Below, in pieces: positions 9,085 to 18,252 of a stretch of 49,526 bases of DNA. The position numbers and the translations under genes were made by a program. Numbering within the stretch: position 1 is the first letter of the stretch; the number at the start of each line of letters is the position of its first letter. Source of the stretch: Bacteroidota bacterium (lineage in GTDB: Bacteria > Bacteroidota > Bacteroidia > Bacteroidales > VadinHA17); contig QKGI01000032.1 of NCBI GenBank assembly GCA_003250475.1, forward strand, positions 1 to 49,526, in the 5' to 3' direction. The notes beneath the pieces are model-generated. The model saw only the letters and a program-made list of their open reading frames with translations, did no database searches and was not told the origin of the DNA.

Positions 9085-9120
9085 AAAGGAGCCCTGTATT
9101 ATAGCCTTTCTGGCTTCTTT
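9085..9120 (+). terminator. Possible terminator after paralogue 1
   Basis: AAAGGAGCC (9085-9093) can pair with GGCTTCTTT (9112-9120) with one G-T wobble, leaving an 18-base loop. The right arm ends in TTT. It is weak but correctly placed 40 bases after the stop. The rest of 9045-9445 holds no gene that I can see. Confidence 0.35.
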
Positions 9121-9445
9121 ATCTCAACTTAGACCTGGTATTATTGACCAGTGAAGCACATAGAAAAGACAGATCAGAGACATTAGTTTCCCTGTTGTCC
9201 TGGTGGGGCTTTTGTGTGTGCAGTGTTTATGGATTAGAGCTGTTTACCTGAATGCAATGCCGGGTCTCACGACTCCGCATGCAAACATTAATATCCTGAT
9301 CATGAGGGATGAAATATTTTCCTGATCCTGTAATATGTCTCAGTCCGTGGTGACAAAAAAATTAAACCGCCGGTTGTGACAATTTACGATGCCAGGTGAA
9401 CATCCCGGGAATGCATATGAGTTTAACCCATTAAACTAAAGACAT

Positions 9446-9868
9446 ATGAAAACAAAAGTAATTTTAATCACGGTTTGCTTGCTGTTGGGCATGGCCGTAA
9501 GTACGGTATCAGGTCAGACGAATGACACCCGGTCAGTGCAGTACACAGATGTACTTGCTTATTATACACCTGTTTACTGCGGAGATGAAATGGTCGATTA
9601 CATAACCGGAGACGCCAGGTTTCATATCATTGACCATTATAAAGATGGCGTATGGCAATGGGAGATTGCCCAGGTCAAAGGTGAAGTCACCGGTTATTTC
9701 GGAGAGGTATTTAAAATGCAGGAAGTTGATAAGTACTGGATTCCTGAATTCGGAATCCTTATCTGGCACTATAACCTTATTGGCAACTGGGGACATCACT
9801 ATATAGGTTTTCTGACCTATAGCTATATCACCGGTGAGATGACGGTCGGCAGAACAGTGTGCCACTAA
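9446..9868 (+). CDS. Small secreted protein of unknown function
   Basis: 140 residues with a clear Sec signal peptide (MKTKVILITVCLLLGMAVSTVSGQ, cleavage near residue 23-24). The mature part is about 117 residues, rich in Tyr, Trp and Gly, with alternating hydrophobic stretches suggesting a small beta-fold. It has two cysteines, one near the C-terminal end (VCH). I recognise no family. It stands alone between paralogues 1 and 2. The coding reading is supported by the signal peptide and a short clean frame. Confidence 0.6.
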   Translation: MKTKVILITVCLLLGMAVSTVSGQTNDTRSVQYTDVLAYYTPVYCGDEMVDYITGDARFHIIDHYKDGVWQWEIAQVKGEVTGYFGEVFKMQEVDKYWIPEFGILIWHYNLIGNWGHHYIGFLTYSYITGEMTVGRTVCH

Positions 9869-9924
9869 TTTTTGCTGATCAGATATTACCGGCCGGCCTG
9901 GGAGTAAGAGAGATATACCAGCCA

Positions 9925-10046
9925 CAGGTGTTCCAGTGCCTGTAAATCAGGTCGTTGATGATATGTGCCTTCGCATTGAGAAGGCCATATCTCTTATTTG
10001 TCGTCTGATCCATTCTGACACGGCGGGTGTAGTAAACCATATCATC
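9925..10046 (-). pseudogene. Fragment of a second DPP5-like peptidase gene
   Basis: On the minus strand this stretch encodes DDMVYYTRRVRMDQTTNKRYGL and then a NDLIYRHWNT segment. It aligns with residues about 152-191 of the intact peptidase (DNA 6285-6405) at high DNA identity. Homology stops abruptly on both sides, with no signal peptide, propeller remainder or catalytic domain. It lies 246 bases upstream of paralogue 2 and points away from it, as the intact gene does with paralogue 1. This fits a duplicated divergent pair whose peptidase copy was lost. The remainder of 9869-10291 holds no gene that I can identify. Confidence 0.75.
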
Positions 10047-10241
10047 TGATGGTTCTGTAAAGTGTTCCGGCCGGACTCGTAGGACCGGGCAACCGCTATT
10101 ATGTAAGCCTGGCTGATGAGATACCGGTTGCCTTTCAGAGGTTTGATTCAACGGTTGTCTGTTTTTAGGTTATTGGGAATAAGGCAGGAAGCGAAGAGCG
10201 GGTTTCACTTCATCTATTTGCTCGGGGAGTCAAAGGAGGTA

Positions 10242-10272
10242 TTGACTTCCCGCGCAGAATTTCCTAAATTCA
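10242..10272 (+). promoter_or_regulatory. Candidate promoter of AraC-TM-TPR gene 2 (TTGA-19-TAAATTCA)
   Basis: TTGA at 10242-10245 and TAAATTCA at 10265-10272 are 19 bases apart. An ATTTAGTAAAT segment just before the start codon is also found just upstream of the start of paralogue 1. Confidence 0.45.
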
Positions 10273-10291
10273 CATATTTAGTAAATCAAGG

Positions 10292-12265
10292 ATGACCGAT
10301 TACCTTTCATCGGATCAACAATTTATCAGAAAGCTCACAGCAATAGTTGAGGCGAACCTGTCAGAAAAGGAATTTGACTGTGAAGAACTTGCCCGGGAAG
10401 CTCACATGAGCCGGACGGCGATTCACAGGAAACTGAGGGGTCAGGGAATTCGCAATACAAGTAAGTTCATAAGGGAGATCCGGCTCCGGAAAGCAAGGGA
10501 GATGCTTCAGGAAGGCTCGATGACCTCGTCTGAGGTGGCATACAAAGTGGGTTTCGGCAGTCCTGAATACTTCTCGAAATGTTTTCATGAATTTTTCGGA
10601 TATCCTCCGGGGGAGGTGAAAAAGAGGTTTATAATCGCGGAGATGGAGAGCATCGGGACATCTTTGCAGGGGGTTGATCCCGGTGGAAGATCGACTGCAG
10701 GTATATGGAGCTGGCGCAATACTTTTATAGCTCTCTCTTTAATTATTGTAATAGCTGTTGTTTTTGTTATCCTGGGCCATAACGTTCCTCTATTCAGGTC
10801 TAAGGATCTCTCAATAGTTGTTATGCCGTTCAAGAACCTGAGTGATAATCCTGAGAACCAGTATTTAGCTGATGGCATAACGGAAGACATCCTGAATAAT
10901 CTTTGCCATATCAGTGATTTGAGGGTCATATCCCGCTCTACTTCCGAGCACTTCAGGGGTACTGACCTGACGACCAGGGAAATAGCAAGGCAGACAGATG
11001 CCCGTAATGTTTTGGAGGGAAGTGTCAGGCAGGATGGGGAACTTTTACGGATAAGCATTCAGCTTATTGATGCTCAGCGTGATCAATACCTGTGGTCTGA
11101 GAGTTTTGACAGGAAACTGACAAATCTGCTGGGAATCCAGGGTGACATAGCCCTTCGTGTAGCTAATAAGCTCAATGCTGTGATTACCGAAAGTGAGGTT
11201 ATGCAAATAAGAGATGTACTCACCTTAAATCCGGATGCATATGATTCATATATAAGGGGCCGTTTCCTCCTTCACAGGTCTGTCAATGACCAGCGGACAG
11301 ACATTGACAAGGAAGGTCTTGTTGGCAGCATCCGGTACTTTGAAAATGCTGTTGCCTCTGACCCCGGGTTCGTTGAAGCCTACGCAGGTCTCGCCCAGGC
11401 ATGGTTCGACCTGTCAGCGTACGGATGGTTACCTTTAAGGGATGGCTTTCCAAAAGCACGGGATTACAGTCTGAAAGCTCTGGAGATTGATAATGATTGT
11501 GCAGAGGCCCATACTGTCCTTGGCGCCTACCATGGCTGGGGCGATCGTAATTTTGAGGAAGCCAGGTCAGAACTGAAAATGGCTCTGAAGCTAAAACCTG
11601 ATTATCCTGTCGCAAACCAGTATTATGCACAGGTGCTTATGATTATCGGTCCTCTTGAGGAGACCCGTATATTTCTTGACCGTGCACTGCAGCTTGAGCC
11701 ACACTTCTGGATCCTCCATAACCTTAATGCCTATGTCTATTACTTTGAAGGCAAACATACAGAGGCAATTAAAGCATGTAAGATTGCGAGAGATCTTCAT
11801 GAGGGCTATCCCCCCAATGACTGGCTTTTCTATCTCAATTATGCAAAGCTCGGGGAGGGAGAGAAAGCAACTGAAGCCCTCCAGGGAATTGTAAGCAAAT
11901 ATTCCGATAGGGGAGCTTCCTTCGATAATATAATTGCAGATGCTTACCGCAATTCAGGTATAAAAGGACTGTTTACCTGGATGATAGAAACCAACATAAA
12001 TTCACCATTGCCTGTTTTCGGACTGAACGGGGGTCCGTTCAATATTTCATGGTGGTATGCTATCCTTGGTGATAAGGAAAAATCGATTTACTGGCTTGAG
12101 AAGAATATGAAACAGAAACTGAAAGGGCACTTCTTCCTTGACCTGGTAGTCTCAAATCCTGATTTTGATATTCTGCGTGATGATGTACGTTTTAAGGCAG
12201 TCGTCGAAGAATTGGGACTTACTCCATATAACAACAGACCGCCGGTCTTGACACAATCGCACTGA
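10292..12265 (+). CDS. Transmembrane AraC-type regulator with FlgO/TolB-like and TPR domains, paralogue 2
   Basis: 657 residues, the closest relative of paralogue 1 in this window. The AraC-type domain (about 10-110) ends FGSPEYFSKCFHEFFGYPPGE. A single membrane helix spans about 144-162. IVVMPFKNLSDNPENQYLADGI opens the FlgO/TolB-like domain near residue 175. TPR repeats follow, and the end (NPDFDILRDDVRFKAVVEELGL) is almost the same as in paralogue 1. Predicted role: membrane-bound transcription regulator with an outward TPR sensor. The next gene is a PutP-type symporter with its own -7 box. The fragment of a peptidase gene upstream suggests the original partner was lost. Confidence 0.85.
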   Translation: MTDYLSSDQQFIRKLTAIVEANLSEKEFDCEELAREAHMSRTAIHRKLRGQGIRNTSKFIREIRLRKAREMLQEGSMTSSEVAYKVGFGSPEYFSKCFHEFFGYPPGEVKKRFIIAEMESIGTSLQGVDPGGRSTAGIWSWRNTFIALSLIIVIAVVFVILGHNVPLFRSKDLSIVVMPFKNLSDNPENQYLADGITEDILNNLCHISDLRVISRSTSEHFRGTDLTTREIARQTDARNVLEGSVRQDGELLRISIQLIDAQRDQYLWSESFDRKLTNLLGIQGDIALRVANKLNAVITESEVMQIRDVLTLNPDAYDSYIRGRFLLHRSVNDQRTDIDKEGLVGSIRYFENAVASDPGFVEAYAGLAQAWFDLSAYGWLPLRDGFPKARDYSLKALEIDNDCAEAHTVLGAYHGWGDRNFEEARSELKMALKLKPDYPVANQYYAQVLMIIGPLEETRIFLDRALQLEPHFWILHNLNAYVYYFEGKHTEAIKACKIARDLHEGYPPNDWLFYLNYAKLGEGEKATEALQGIVSKYSDRGASFDNIIADAYRNSGIKGLFTWMIETNINSPLPVFGLNGGPFNISWWYAILGDKEKSIYWLEKNMKQKLKGHFFLDLVVSNPDFDILRDDVRFKAVVEELGLTPYNNRPPVLTQSH

Positions 12266-12306
12266 TCCGTTGCCGGCCTTCAATTTTCATTTATTTATGA
12301 TATTTT

Positions 12307-12314
12307 TATATTTG
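12307..12314 (+). promoter_or_regulatory. Candidate -7 box of the PutP-type symporter
   Basis: TATATTTG matches TAnnTTTG and lies 63 bases before the symporter start. The -33 position 19 bases upstream holds only TTTT, a weak match. Confidence 0.4.
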
Positions 12315-12376
12315 AAATGAAATCAGGTTTTACCTGTGTCCTGACAATGACAGATTCACCTATATAAGGCTGTGCC

Positions 12377-13819
12377 ATGTTAATTACTGTTTTTATCGTA
12401 TATCTCTTCGTCCTCGTAGGAATAGTGCTTTATGCATCAAGAAAGTCAAAAACAAATGCTGATTTTGTCCTGGGAGGGAAGAAAATTCCCGGGTTATTCC
12501 TTGCTCTATCTGAAAGAGCAACAGGGGAATCCGCCTGGCTCCTGCTGGGGTTGACAGGCTTTGCCTACAGTGAAGGATGGGATGCAATTTGGGTAGCTTT
12601 CGGGTGCGTTGCCGGCATCCTTTTCCTCTGGATCTTCATGGCAGAGCCATTAAGGAGAGTGACAGAGAAAACCGGTGCACTGACTGTATCCGGCCTCTTC
12701 TTCAAGTCTTTCCCCGGCTCGGAAAGAAAGATCGGGATACTCTCTTCAGTGATCATCATCATTTTCTTTGTGTTGTACCTCTCCGCCCAGTTCAGCGGTG
12801 CCGGTAAGATATTCAATGACACCTTTCATATCGAACCTTTCTGGGGGATGGTGATAGGTGCCGGCATTGTTACCCTGTACTCGATGCTCGGAGGCTTTAT
12901 CACTGTAGTTGCTGTTGATGCTTTCCAGGCTGTCCTGATGATAATCACATGCGTGGTATTACCCATCGTTGCCCTTTTTATTGCTGCCGCAAACGGTGTA
13001 GGGTTTGCAGAGGCCCTGATGCATTCTGACATGGCGCTGACTGAGGTATCCGCGACCATGGCCGGGGGAGCGGGATTTCTTCTTGTGTTAAATGGTCTTA
13101 GCTGGGCTTTTGGCTATACCGGGCAGCCACAGCTCCTGAACAGGATGATGGCGATGCGCAACCCTGCAGCCACACGAAGAGCCAGGGTGGTAGCGATCAC
13201 GTGGACTATCCTTGCCTATACCGGAGCATTTCTGATTGGAATAATTGGATACAGGATGGTGATGTCTGGGATGATGGGTGATGGTGCCGCTGCCATAGCT
13301 GCTGATGCAGAAAAAGTGATGCCCGTCATGGTGATGACCCTTCTGAACCCGCTGCTGGCCGGTATCCTTCTCTCAGGTGCAGTATCAGCCATGATGTCCA
13401 CTGCCTCTTCACAGCTGATAGTTGTTTCATCATCAATTACCGAAGATATATGGACTAACCTACGGAGAAGACCATTATCCGAAAAGAGGCTTTTGTTTCT
13501 CAATAAGTTCCTGACGCTTATGGTTGGTGTGGTGGCTTTTCTGCTTGTACTGGTGATGGAAGACACAGTCTATGGTCTTGTATCATATGCGTGGAGCGGT
13601 ATAGGTGCCTCTTTCGGACCGGCAGTGGTCCTCCTGCTTTTCTGGAAGCGCTTTTCCAGGGCCGGAGTCTATGCCTCGCTTATCACAGGGACCCTGTCGG
13701 CAATAATATGGAAGACATTGCTGGCTGACCCGACAGGTATATCAGAAAGACTTGCAAGCTACCTGCTGGCATTTGTGGCAGCAATTACGTTTAGTCTTCT
13801 TTTTCCTGAAAAAAAATAA
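12377..13819 (+). CDS. putP: Sodium/solute symporter, PutP (SSS) family
   Basis: 480 residues, entirely membrane-spanning, with about 12-13 hydrophobic segments. Family marks include the N-terminal FVLGGKKIPG, the GYTGQPQLLNRMMAMRN segment typical of sodium/proline symporters, and SGAVSAMMSTASSQL, the region containing the sodium-site serines. The likely substrate is proline, but related amino acids cannot be excluded. Placed between two peptide- or envelope-sensing regulators and near a dipeptidyl peptidase, it could import products of peptide breakdown; that link is inference. Confidence 0.85.
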   Translation: MLITVFIVYLFVLVGIVLYASRKSKTNADFVLGGKKIPGLFLALSERATGESAWLLLGLTGFAYSEGWDAIWVAFGCVAGILFLWIFMAEPLRRVTEKTGALTVSGLFFKSFPGSERKIGILSSVIIIIFFVLYLSAQFSGAGKIFNDTFHIEPFWGMVIGAGIVTLYSMLGGFITVVAVDAFQAVLMIITCVVLPIVALFIAAANGVGFAEALMHSDMALTEVSATMAGGAGFLLVLNGLSWAFGYTGQPQLLNRMMAMRNPAATRRARVVAITWTILAYTGAFLIGIIGYRMVMSGMMGDGAAAIAADAEKVMPVMVMTLLNPLLAGILLSGAVSAMMSTASSQLIVVSSSITEDIWTNLRRRPLSEKRLLFLNKFLTLMVGVVAFLLVLVMEDTVYGLVSYAWSGIGASFGPAVVLLLFWKRFSRAGVYASLITGTLSAIIWKTLLADPTGISERLASYLLAFVAAITFSLLFPEKK

Positions 13820-13923
13820 CTGACACTCTTCACGACATTATTTAGATCAAAGCTGATAATGATCTTACAATGTAAGACAGGCACCTTAGCATATATTTTT
13901 TTAAACCATTATGTTTCTGATTA

Positions 13924-13954
13924 TTGACTCTTGTTTCAAAATAGAGTAATTTTA
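13924..13954 (+). promoter_or_regulatory. Candidate promoter of AraC-TM-TPR gene 3 (TTGA-19-TAATTTTA)
   Basis: TTGA at 13924-13927 and TAATTTTA at 13947-13954 have the same 19-base spacing as the other two paralogues. The -7 box ends 21 bases before ATG 13975. Confidence 0.45.
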
Positions 13955-13974
13955 ACTTCTGATGAAAGCATGCC

Positions 13975-15933
13975 ATGCAGGGAGCACTTTCAATGGATCA
14001 GGCATTTATTGAAAGGCTGACTGACATTATCCTGTCTAATCTGGAAAATGAGCAGTTCGGAGTGCAGGAGCTATCCCGTGAGATGGGCATGAGCCACAGC
14101 ACCATCCATCGCAGGCTGAGATCCTATACACACCTCTCTGTAAGCCAGTTTATCCGTGAGGTCAGGTTGCAAAAGGCATATGAGATGCTCAGCCAAAACC
14201 TTGGCAGTGTCTCGGAGATCTCTTACAGGGTAGGATTTGGAAGTCCGTCCTATTTTAACAAGTGTTTCCATGAGTATTACGGGTACCCCCCTGGAGAGGC
14301 CAGGAATCCCGAATCGCGCCTTCATAAGTCAAACGTTGAGATGCCTGATCTGCTTCATCCGGCAGGCACGGGATTCTGGCACAACAAGGCTGGCAATAAG
14401 GGTATGCGGAAAATCAAAAGATACCTTATCATTCCCTTTGGGATACTTGGAGGCCTGTTACTGGCATGGGTCCTCTACATTGTGATTGCCGGCAGAAATA
14501 ATGCTGAACCTGATAAGGAGAGTATCAAGGAAGAAAAATCAATTGTTGTCCTTCCCTTTAAAAACCTCAGTTCAGATACAGATAATGAATACTTTGCAGA
14601 TGGTGTGACGATAGATATCCGCGACCGGCTTTCCAGGATCAAAGGCCTGAAGGTGATATCGAGCATAACTGCAGAGCATTTCAGGGGCAGCACACTTACA
14701 ATCCCTGAATTAGCTGACGAAATAGGTGTAAATTATGTTCTTGAAGGCAGTGCTCGTAAAGATGGAAGCATGACAAGGGTTTCGGCAAAGCTCATTGATG
14801 CAAAACGTGACCGGCAGCTATTCTCCGAAACGTTTGACAGGGAGTTGAGTGATATCTTCAGTATTCAGAGCGAGATAGCACAGGTTGTTGCAGGCAAACT
14901 CGAGGCGGTGTTGTCTGCTGAAGAGGTTGAACAGATTGAGAAAGTGCCGACACAGAGCACGGAAGCACATATCTATTACCTGAAGGGCAGGTATTGCTGG
15001 AACACCAGGACACAAGAGAGCCTCAACAGGAGCATCGGGTATTTTGAAAAGAGCTTAGCGGCAGATCCCGGTTATGCAGCAGCCTATGCAGGATTGGCGG
15101 AGACATATTATACCCTTTCACATAATGACTGGATGCCGGTAGACAAAGGATTTGGAAGAGCAAAAGAGCTGGCGCAAAAAGCCCTGGAGATTGATCCCGG
15201 TCTTGCCGAGGCTCATACTACATTAGGAGCGGTTTATGCCATGGGAGAATGGCAATGGGATAAAGCCCGGGAAGAGTATCAGATAGCTGTCGGACTGAAC
15301 CCTGGTTATTCGACTGCTTATCTGTATTATGGCGAACTGCTTGATCTGCTGGGAGAAAATGAAGAAGCCAGGCTTCAGCTGAATATTGCAAAAGAGCTTG
15401 ATCCCTTCTCCCCGGTCATCAACTGTTTTAATATGACCTTGTATTATAATCAGGGTAAGTTTCATGAGGCCCTGGATGCATGGAATGAATACAATGAATT
15501 GAACCTTGCTTACTTTAATCCATATGCCTATTATTTCTACATCTATATGTACCTGGGTGAAGATTCCCTGGCTCTGCAGGCAATAAAGACTTTAATAAAA
15601 ACAAACCAGGAAGGACTGGAATTCAACGAATCACTGCTGCAGTTGTATGATCAGCATGGCGCCATGGGAATACTCGAATGGTTTAACACTGAGGACTCGG
15701 TATTAACAGAACCGAGGCAATTTTTCTACTACGGGAAAAGACTTGCCATTCTGGGGAGGAAGAGTGAAGCACTCGACCTGCTCGAAAAAGCCTTCCAGGC
15801 AAGGTTCGTTTTTATACCATGTATCTATAATAACTATGATTTCAGAAACCTGCGAAACGAACCCAGGTTCAGGACCATGCTGAGACAAATGAATTTCCCG
15901 GCATACAAATCAGGGAACACGGGGTCAGGCTGA
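13975..15933 (+). CDS. Transmembrane AraC-type regulator with FlgO/TolB-like and TPR domains, paralogue 3
   Basis: 652 residues with the same order as paralogues 1 and 2 but more diverged. The AraC-type domain is at about 10-110 (FGSPSYFNKCFHEYYGYPPGE), the membrane helix at about 150-172, the IVVLPFKNLSSDTDNEYFADGV block near 190, then TPR repeats. The C-terminus differs from the other two and ends in a basic, Gly-rich tail. ATG 13975 was chosen by promoter spacing; ATG 13993 is possible. It follows putP by 155 bases with its own promoter. Conservation is highest in the DNA-binding part, so the three may share operators while sensing different signals. This is inference. Confidence 0.85.
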   Translation: MQGALSMDQAFIERLTDIILSNLENEQFGVQELSREMGMSHSTIHRRLRSYTHLSVSQFIREVRLQKAYEMLSQNLGSVSEISYRVGFGSPSYFNKCFHEYYGYPPGEARNPESRLHKSNVEMPDLLHPAGTGFWHNKAGNKGMRKIKRYLIIPFGILGGLLLAWVLYIVIAGRNNAEPDKESIKEEKSIVVLPFKNLSSDTDNEYFADGVTIDIRDRLSRIKGLKVISSITAEHFRGSTLTIPELADEIGVNYVLEGSARKDGSMTRVSAKLIDAKRDRQLFSETFDRELSDIFSIQSEIAQVVAGKLEAVLSAEEVEQIEKVPTQSTEAHIYYLKGRYCWNTRTQESLNRSIGYFEKSLAADPGYAAAYAGLAETYYTLSHNDWMPVDKGFGRAKELAQKALEIDPGLAEAHTTLGAVYAMGEWQWDKAREEYQIAVGLNPGYSTAYLYYGELLDLLGENEEARLQLNIAKELDPFSPVINCFNMTLYYNQGKFHEALDAWNEYNELNLAYFNPYAYYFYIYMYLGEDSLALQAIKTLIKTNQEGLEFNESLLQLYDQHGAMGILEWFNTEDSVLTEPRQFFYYGKRLAILGRKSEALDLLEKAFQARFVFIPCIYNNYDFRNLRNEPRFRTMLRQMNFPAYKSGNTGSG

Positions 15934-16008
15934 GACCCCTGTTTGAGAGCCAAATAATACAACTTTTCAAAAAATTATAAGTTTCCGCAAAATAATTGCA
16001 TAAGCTGT

Positions 16009-16029
16009 CCGAAAATTTAAACTTTTCGG
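16009..16029. other. Short perfect hairpin CCGAAAA/TTTTCGG
   Basis: Seven-base arms at 16009-16015 and 16023-16029 lie between paralogue 3 and a lipoprotein gene. No T-run of note follows on the plus strand. It could be a weak terminator for paralogue 3 or an operator. Confidence 0.3.
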
Positions 16030-16121
16030 TCTCCTGCTTCTATGCACTGCCTCGCCTCTTTCATGACCTTTGATATGACAAAGTTAAAGTAGTCTTTGAT
16101 CAGTAACTAAAGCCGAGGATC

Positions 16122-16679
16122 ATGAAAGCATTAATCTTTATTATGTTGATTACACTCTTGTGTGTACTGACTGGTTGTCCTGGAGGACCTGATCCGCTTC
16201 CAGTGGTTCAGGTTGATACCATTACATTCTCAATTGAATCAAAGTTTATGACCTCCTTCACAACCGGTATCATCGAAAAAGGAGGTGACACAGAACTGAA
16301 AAGTCCGGTTTGTCAGCTGGAGCAGGTGGGGTCCGGAGCAGACGCCGAACTGGGTGCGTTCGATATTTACCTTAGCTGTTGCTGGAGCCTGGCCGATGGA
16401 TCGCATAGCTGTACCGAAGGATATATTAAAGATTCTGACGGAGATATCCTCACTTTCAAGTGTATGGACAGCACAAATGGCATGGTATTCACGTCTGACT
16501 TTCCATTTGATCAGACCTATCTATGCTCGGCGTTCGAGTTTACCGGTGGCACCGGGAGATTTACAGGTGCATCAGGCAACGGGCTTATGCAATGCGATGT
16601 AAAAGGTGCCTCAAGTTCTATGCAACATAACTGGGAGGCAACAATGACACTGGTTATAATTTCTTATTTGTGCGATTGA
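16122..16679 (+). CDS. Lipoprotein of unknown function with a GGTGRFTGASG motif
   Basis: 185 residues with a lipoprotein signal (LLCVLTGC, Cys19). The mature part has about eight further cysteines, suggesting disulfides in the periplasm or at the cell surface. The segment FEFTGGTGRFTGASGNG resembles a motif seen in secreted beta-barrel proteins with an allene-oxide-cyclase-like fold, but I cannot assign a family with confidence. It stands alone and is followed by a bidirectional terminator shared with recA. The start is fixed by the signal sequence. Confidence 0.65.
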   Translation: MKALIFIMLITLLCVLTGCPGGPDPLPVVQVDTITFSIESKFMTSFTTGIIEKGGDTELKSPVCQLEQVGSGADAELGAFDIYLSCCWSLADGSHSCTEGYIKDSDGDILTFKCMDSTNGMVFTSDFPFDQTYLCSAFEFTGGTGRFTGASGNGLMQCDVKGASSSMQHNWEATMTLVIISYLCD

Positions 16680-16692
16680 TTGGATTAAAACG

Positions 16693-16721
16693 GAAGCAGC
16701 CACGATAACCAGGGCTGCTTC
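16693..16721. terminator. Bidirectional terminator between the lipoprotein gene and recA
   Basis: Perfect nine-base arms GAAGCAGCC (16693-16701) and GGCTGCTTC (16713-16721). On the plus strand TATTCTTATTTTT follows, and on the minus strand CGTTTTAATCC follows, so it can serve both convergent genes. Confidence 0.8.
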
Positions 16722-16726
16722 TATTC

Positions 16727-17737
16727 TTATTTTTCCTTTTCCTTCAGAAACTCTGAGATCTTTGTCCTTATCTCGTCTGTCAGTTCAGGATTATCTTCAA
16801 GTAGTTTCTTGACGGCATCGCGGCCCTGGGCCAGCCTGGTGTCGCCGTAGGAGAACCATGAGCCGCTCTTCTTGATGATATTGAACTCTGTTCCCAGGTC
16901 AATGATCTCACCTGTTCGCGAGATCCCTTCACCAAAGAGAATGTCAAACTCAGCCTTACGGAACGGAGGGGCAAGCTTGTTCTTCACCACCTTGACCTTA
17001 ACACGGTTACCCACAGCATCTTCACCGTCCTTGATCTGGCTTGTACGTCTTATGTCAAGCCTGATGGAGGCATAGAACTTCAGGGCATTTCCTCCGGTGG
17101 TGGTTTCGGGGTTGCCGAACATGACACCTATCTTCTCTCTCAGCTGGTTGATGAATATACAGGTGGTGTTGGTCTTGTTTATATTGGCCGTCAGCTTGCG
17201 CAGTGCCTGTGACATCAGCCTGGCCTGGAGACCCATCTTTGAATCTCCCATCTCACCCTCGATCTCCGCCTTTGGGGTAAGTGCCGCCACGGAATCGATC
17301 ACAATTATATCGATGGCTCCTGACCTGATAAGATGATCGGCGATCTCAAGCGCCTGCTCACCGTTGTCAGGCTGCGAAATGAGGAGATTCTCCACGTCCA
17401 CGCCAAGCTTCGAGGCATAGAACCTGTCAAAGGCATGCTCGGCATCAATTATGGCAGCAATACCGCCTGCCTTCTGGGCTTCGGCAATGGCATGAATGGC
17501 AAGTGTTGTCTTTCCTGATGATTCAGGACCGTAGATCTCTACCACCCTGCCTCGCGGCAGTCCTCCTATGCCTAATGCAGCATCGAGACCTATTGATCCC
17601 GTAGATATCACCTGGACATTCTCTATTGCGTGATCGCCCAGTTTCATGATGGTGCCACGGCCAAAATCCTTTTCGATCTTGCCAAGTGTAACCTCAAGCG
17701 CCTTGAGCTTCTCCTTGTTGACTTCTTTTCTTTCCAT
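16727..17737 (-). CDS. recA: Recombinase RecA
   Basis: 336 residues, full length for Bacteroidota RecA. Walker A GPESSGKT is at residues 70-77, Walker [11 protein letters not shown] later, then loop regions [23 protein letters not shown] and [22 protein letters not shown]. It forms filaments on single-stranded DNA for homologous recombination and triggers LexA cleavage where LexA exists. No SOS-box-like operator stands out upstream. It lies 19 bases downstream of bcp on the same strand, so the two are probably co-transcribed. Confidence 0.98.
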   Translation of the reverse strand: MERKEVNKEKLKALEVTLGKIEKDFGRGTIMKLGDHAIENVQVISTGSIGLDAALGIGGLPRGRVVEIYGPESSGKTTLAIHAIAEAQKAGGIAAIIDAEHAFDRFYASKLGVDVENLLISQPDNGEQALEIADHLIRSGAIDIIVIDSVAALTPKAEIEGEMGDSKMGLQARLMSQALRKLTANINKTNTTCIFINQLREKIGVMFGNPETTTGGNALKFYASIRLDIRRTSQIKDGEDAVGNRVKVKVVKNKLAPPFRKAEFDILFGEGISRTGEIIDLGTEFNIIKKSGSWFSYGDTRLAQGRDAVKKLLEDNPELTDEIRTKISEFLKEKEK

Positions 17738-17756
17738 TTACTTATTCTTTATGCAG

Positions 17757-18224
17757 TTAGACCTTTTCATACAACTTAAATATCTGTGGAGCATGCTCTT
17801 TGGTGTCTACCTTCTTAATGACCTTCTCTATTTTTCCCTCTTCATCAATGATAAAGGTTGTCCGTAACACACCCATTACTTTCTTCCCGTACATAGTCTT
17901 CTCTCCATATGTACCGTAGTCTGTCATGATCTTCTTCTCCGGATCAGAGATGAGCGGGAAGGGAAGATCATATTTCCCGGCAAATTTCTCGTGTGATTTT
18001 ATGCTGTCAGCACTGACACCGATAACCACAAATCCCTTCTTTATAAGTTCATTATAGTTGTCCCTCAGGCTGCAGGCTTCGGCAGTACAACCGGGAGTAT
18101 TGTCTTTAGGATAAAAATACAATACAATTTTTTTCCCCCGGAAATCACTGAGCTTTACGACGTTTCCGCCCTGGTCCACACCCTCAAACTGAGGAGCCGG
18201 CGTACCTGCTATGGGTTGAGTCAT
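17757..18224 (-). CDS. bcp: Thiol peroxidase Bcp (atypical 2-Cys peroxiredoxin)
   Basis: 155 residues of the peroxiredoxin Q/BCP family, which reduces hydrogen peroxide and organic hydroperoxides with thioredoxin as donor. The peroxidatic Cys46 and resolving Cys51 lie in NTPGCTAEACSLRD. The YFYPKD strand before them and the conserved DYG-YGEK-MYGKKVMG-RTTFIID block are present. It is the first gene of a bcp-recA pair, which couples peroxide defence with DNA repair. Confidence 0.95.
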   Translation of the reverse strand: MTQPIAGTPAPQFEGVDQGGNVVKLSDFRGKKIVLYFYPKDNTPGCTAEACSLRDNYNELIKKGFVVIGVSADSIKSHEKFAGKYDLPFPLISDPEKKIMTDYGTYGEKTMYGKKVMGVLRTTFIIDEEGKIEKVIKKVDTKEHAPQIFKLYEKV

Positions 18225-18234
18225 GACTTTTTAT

Positions 18235-18242
18235 TATTTTTG
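18235..18242 (+). promoter_or_regulatory. Candidate -7 box of the SPOR-clpS-nfeD-floA operon
   Basis: TATTTTTG matches TAnnTTTG. It ends 18 bases before ATG 18260 and only 3 before ATG 18245, so it favours 18260 as the start. Confidence 0.45.
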
Positions 18243-18252
18243 TTATGACTGG

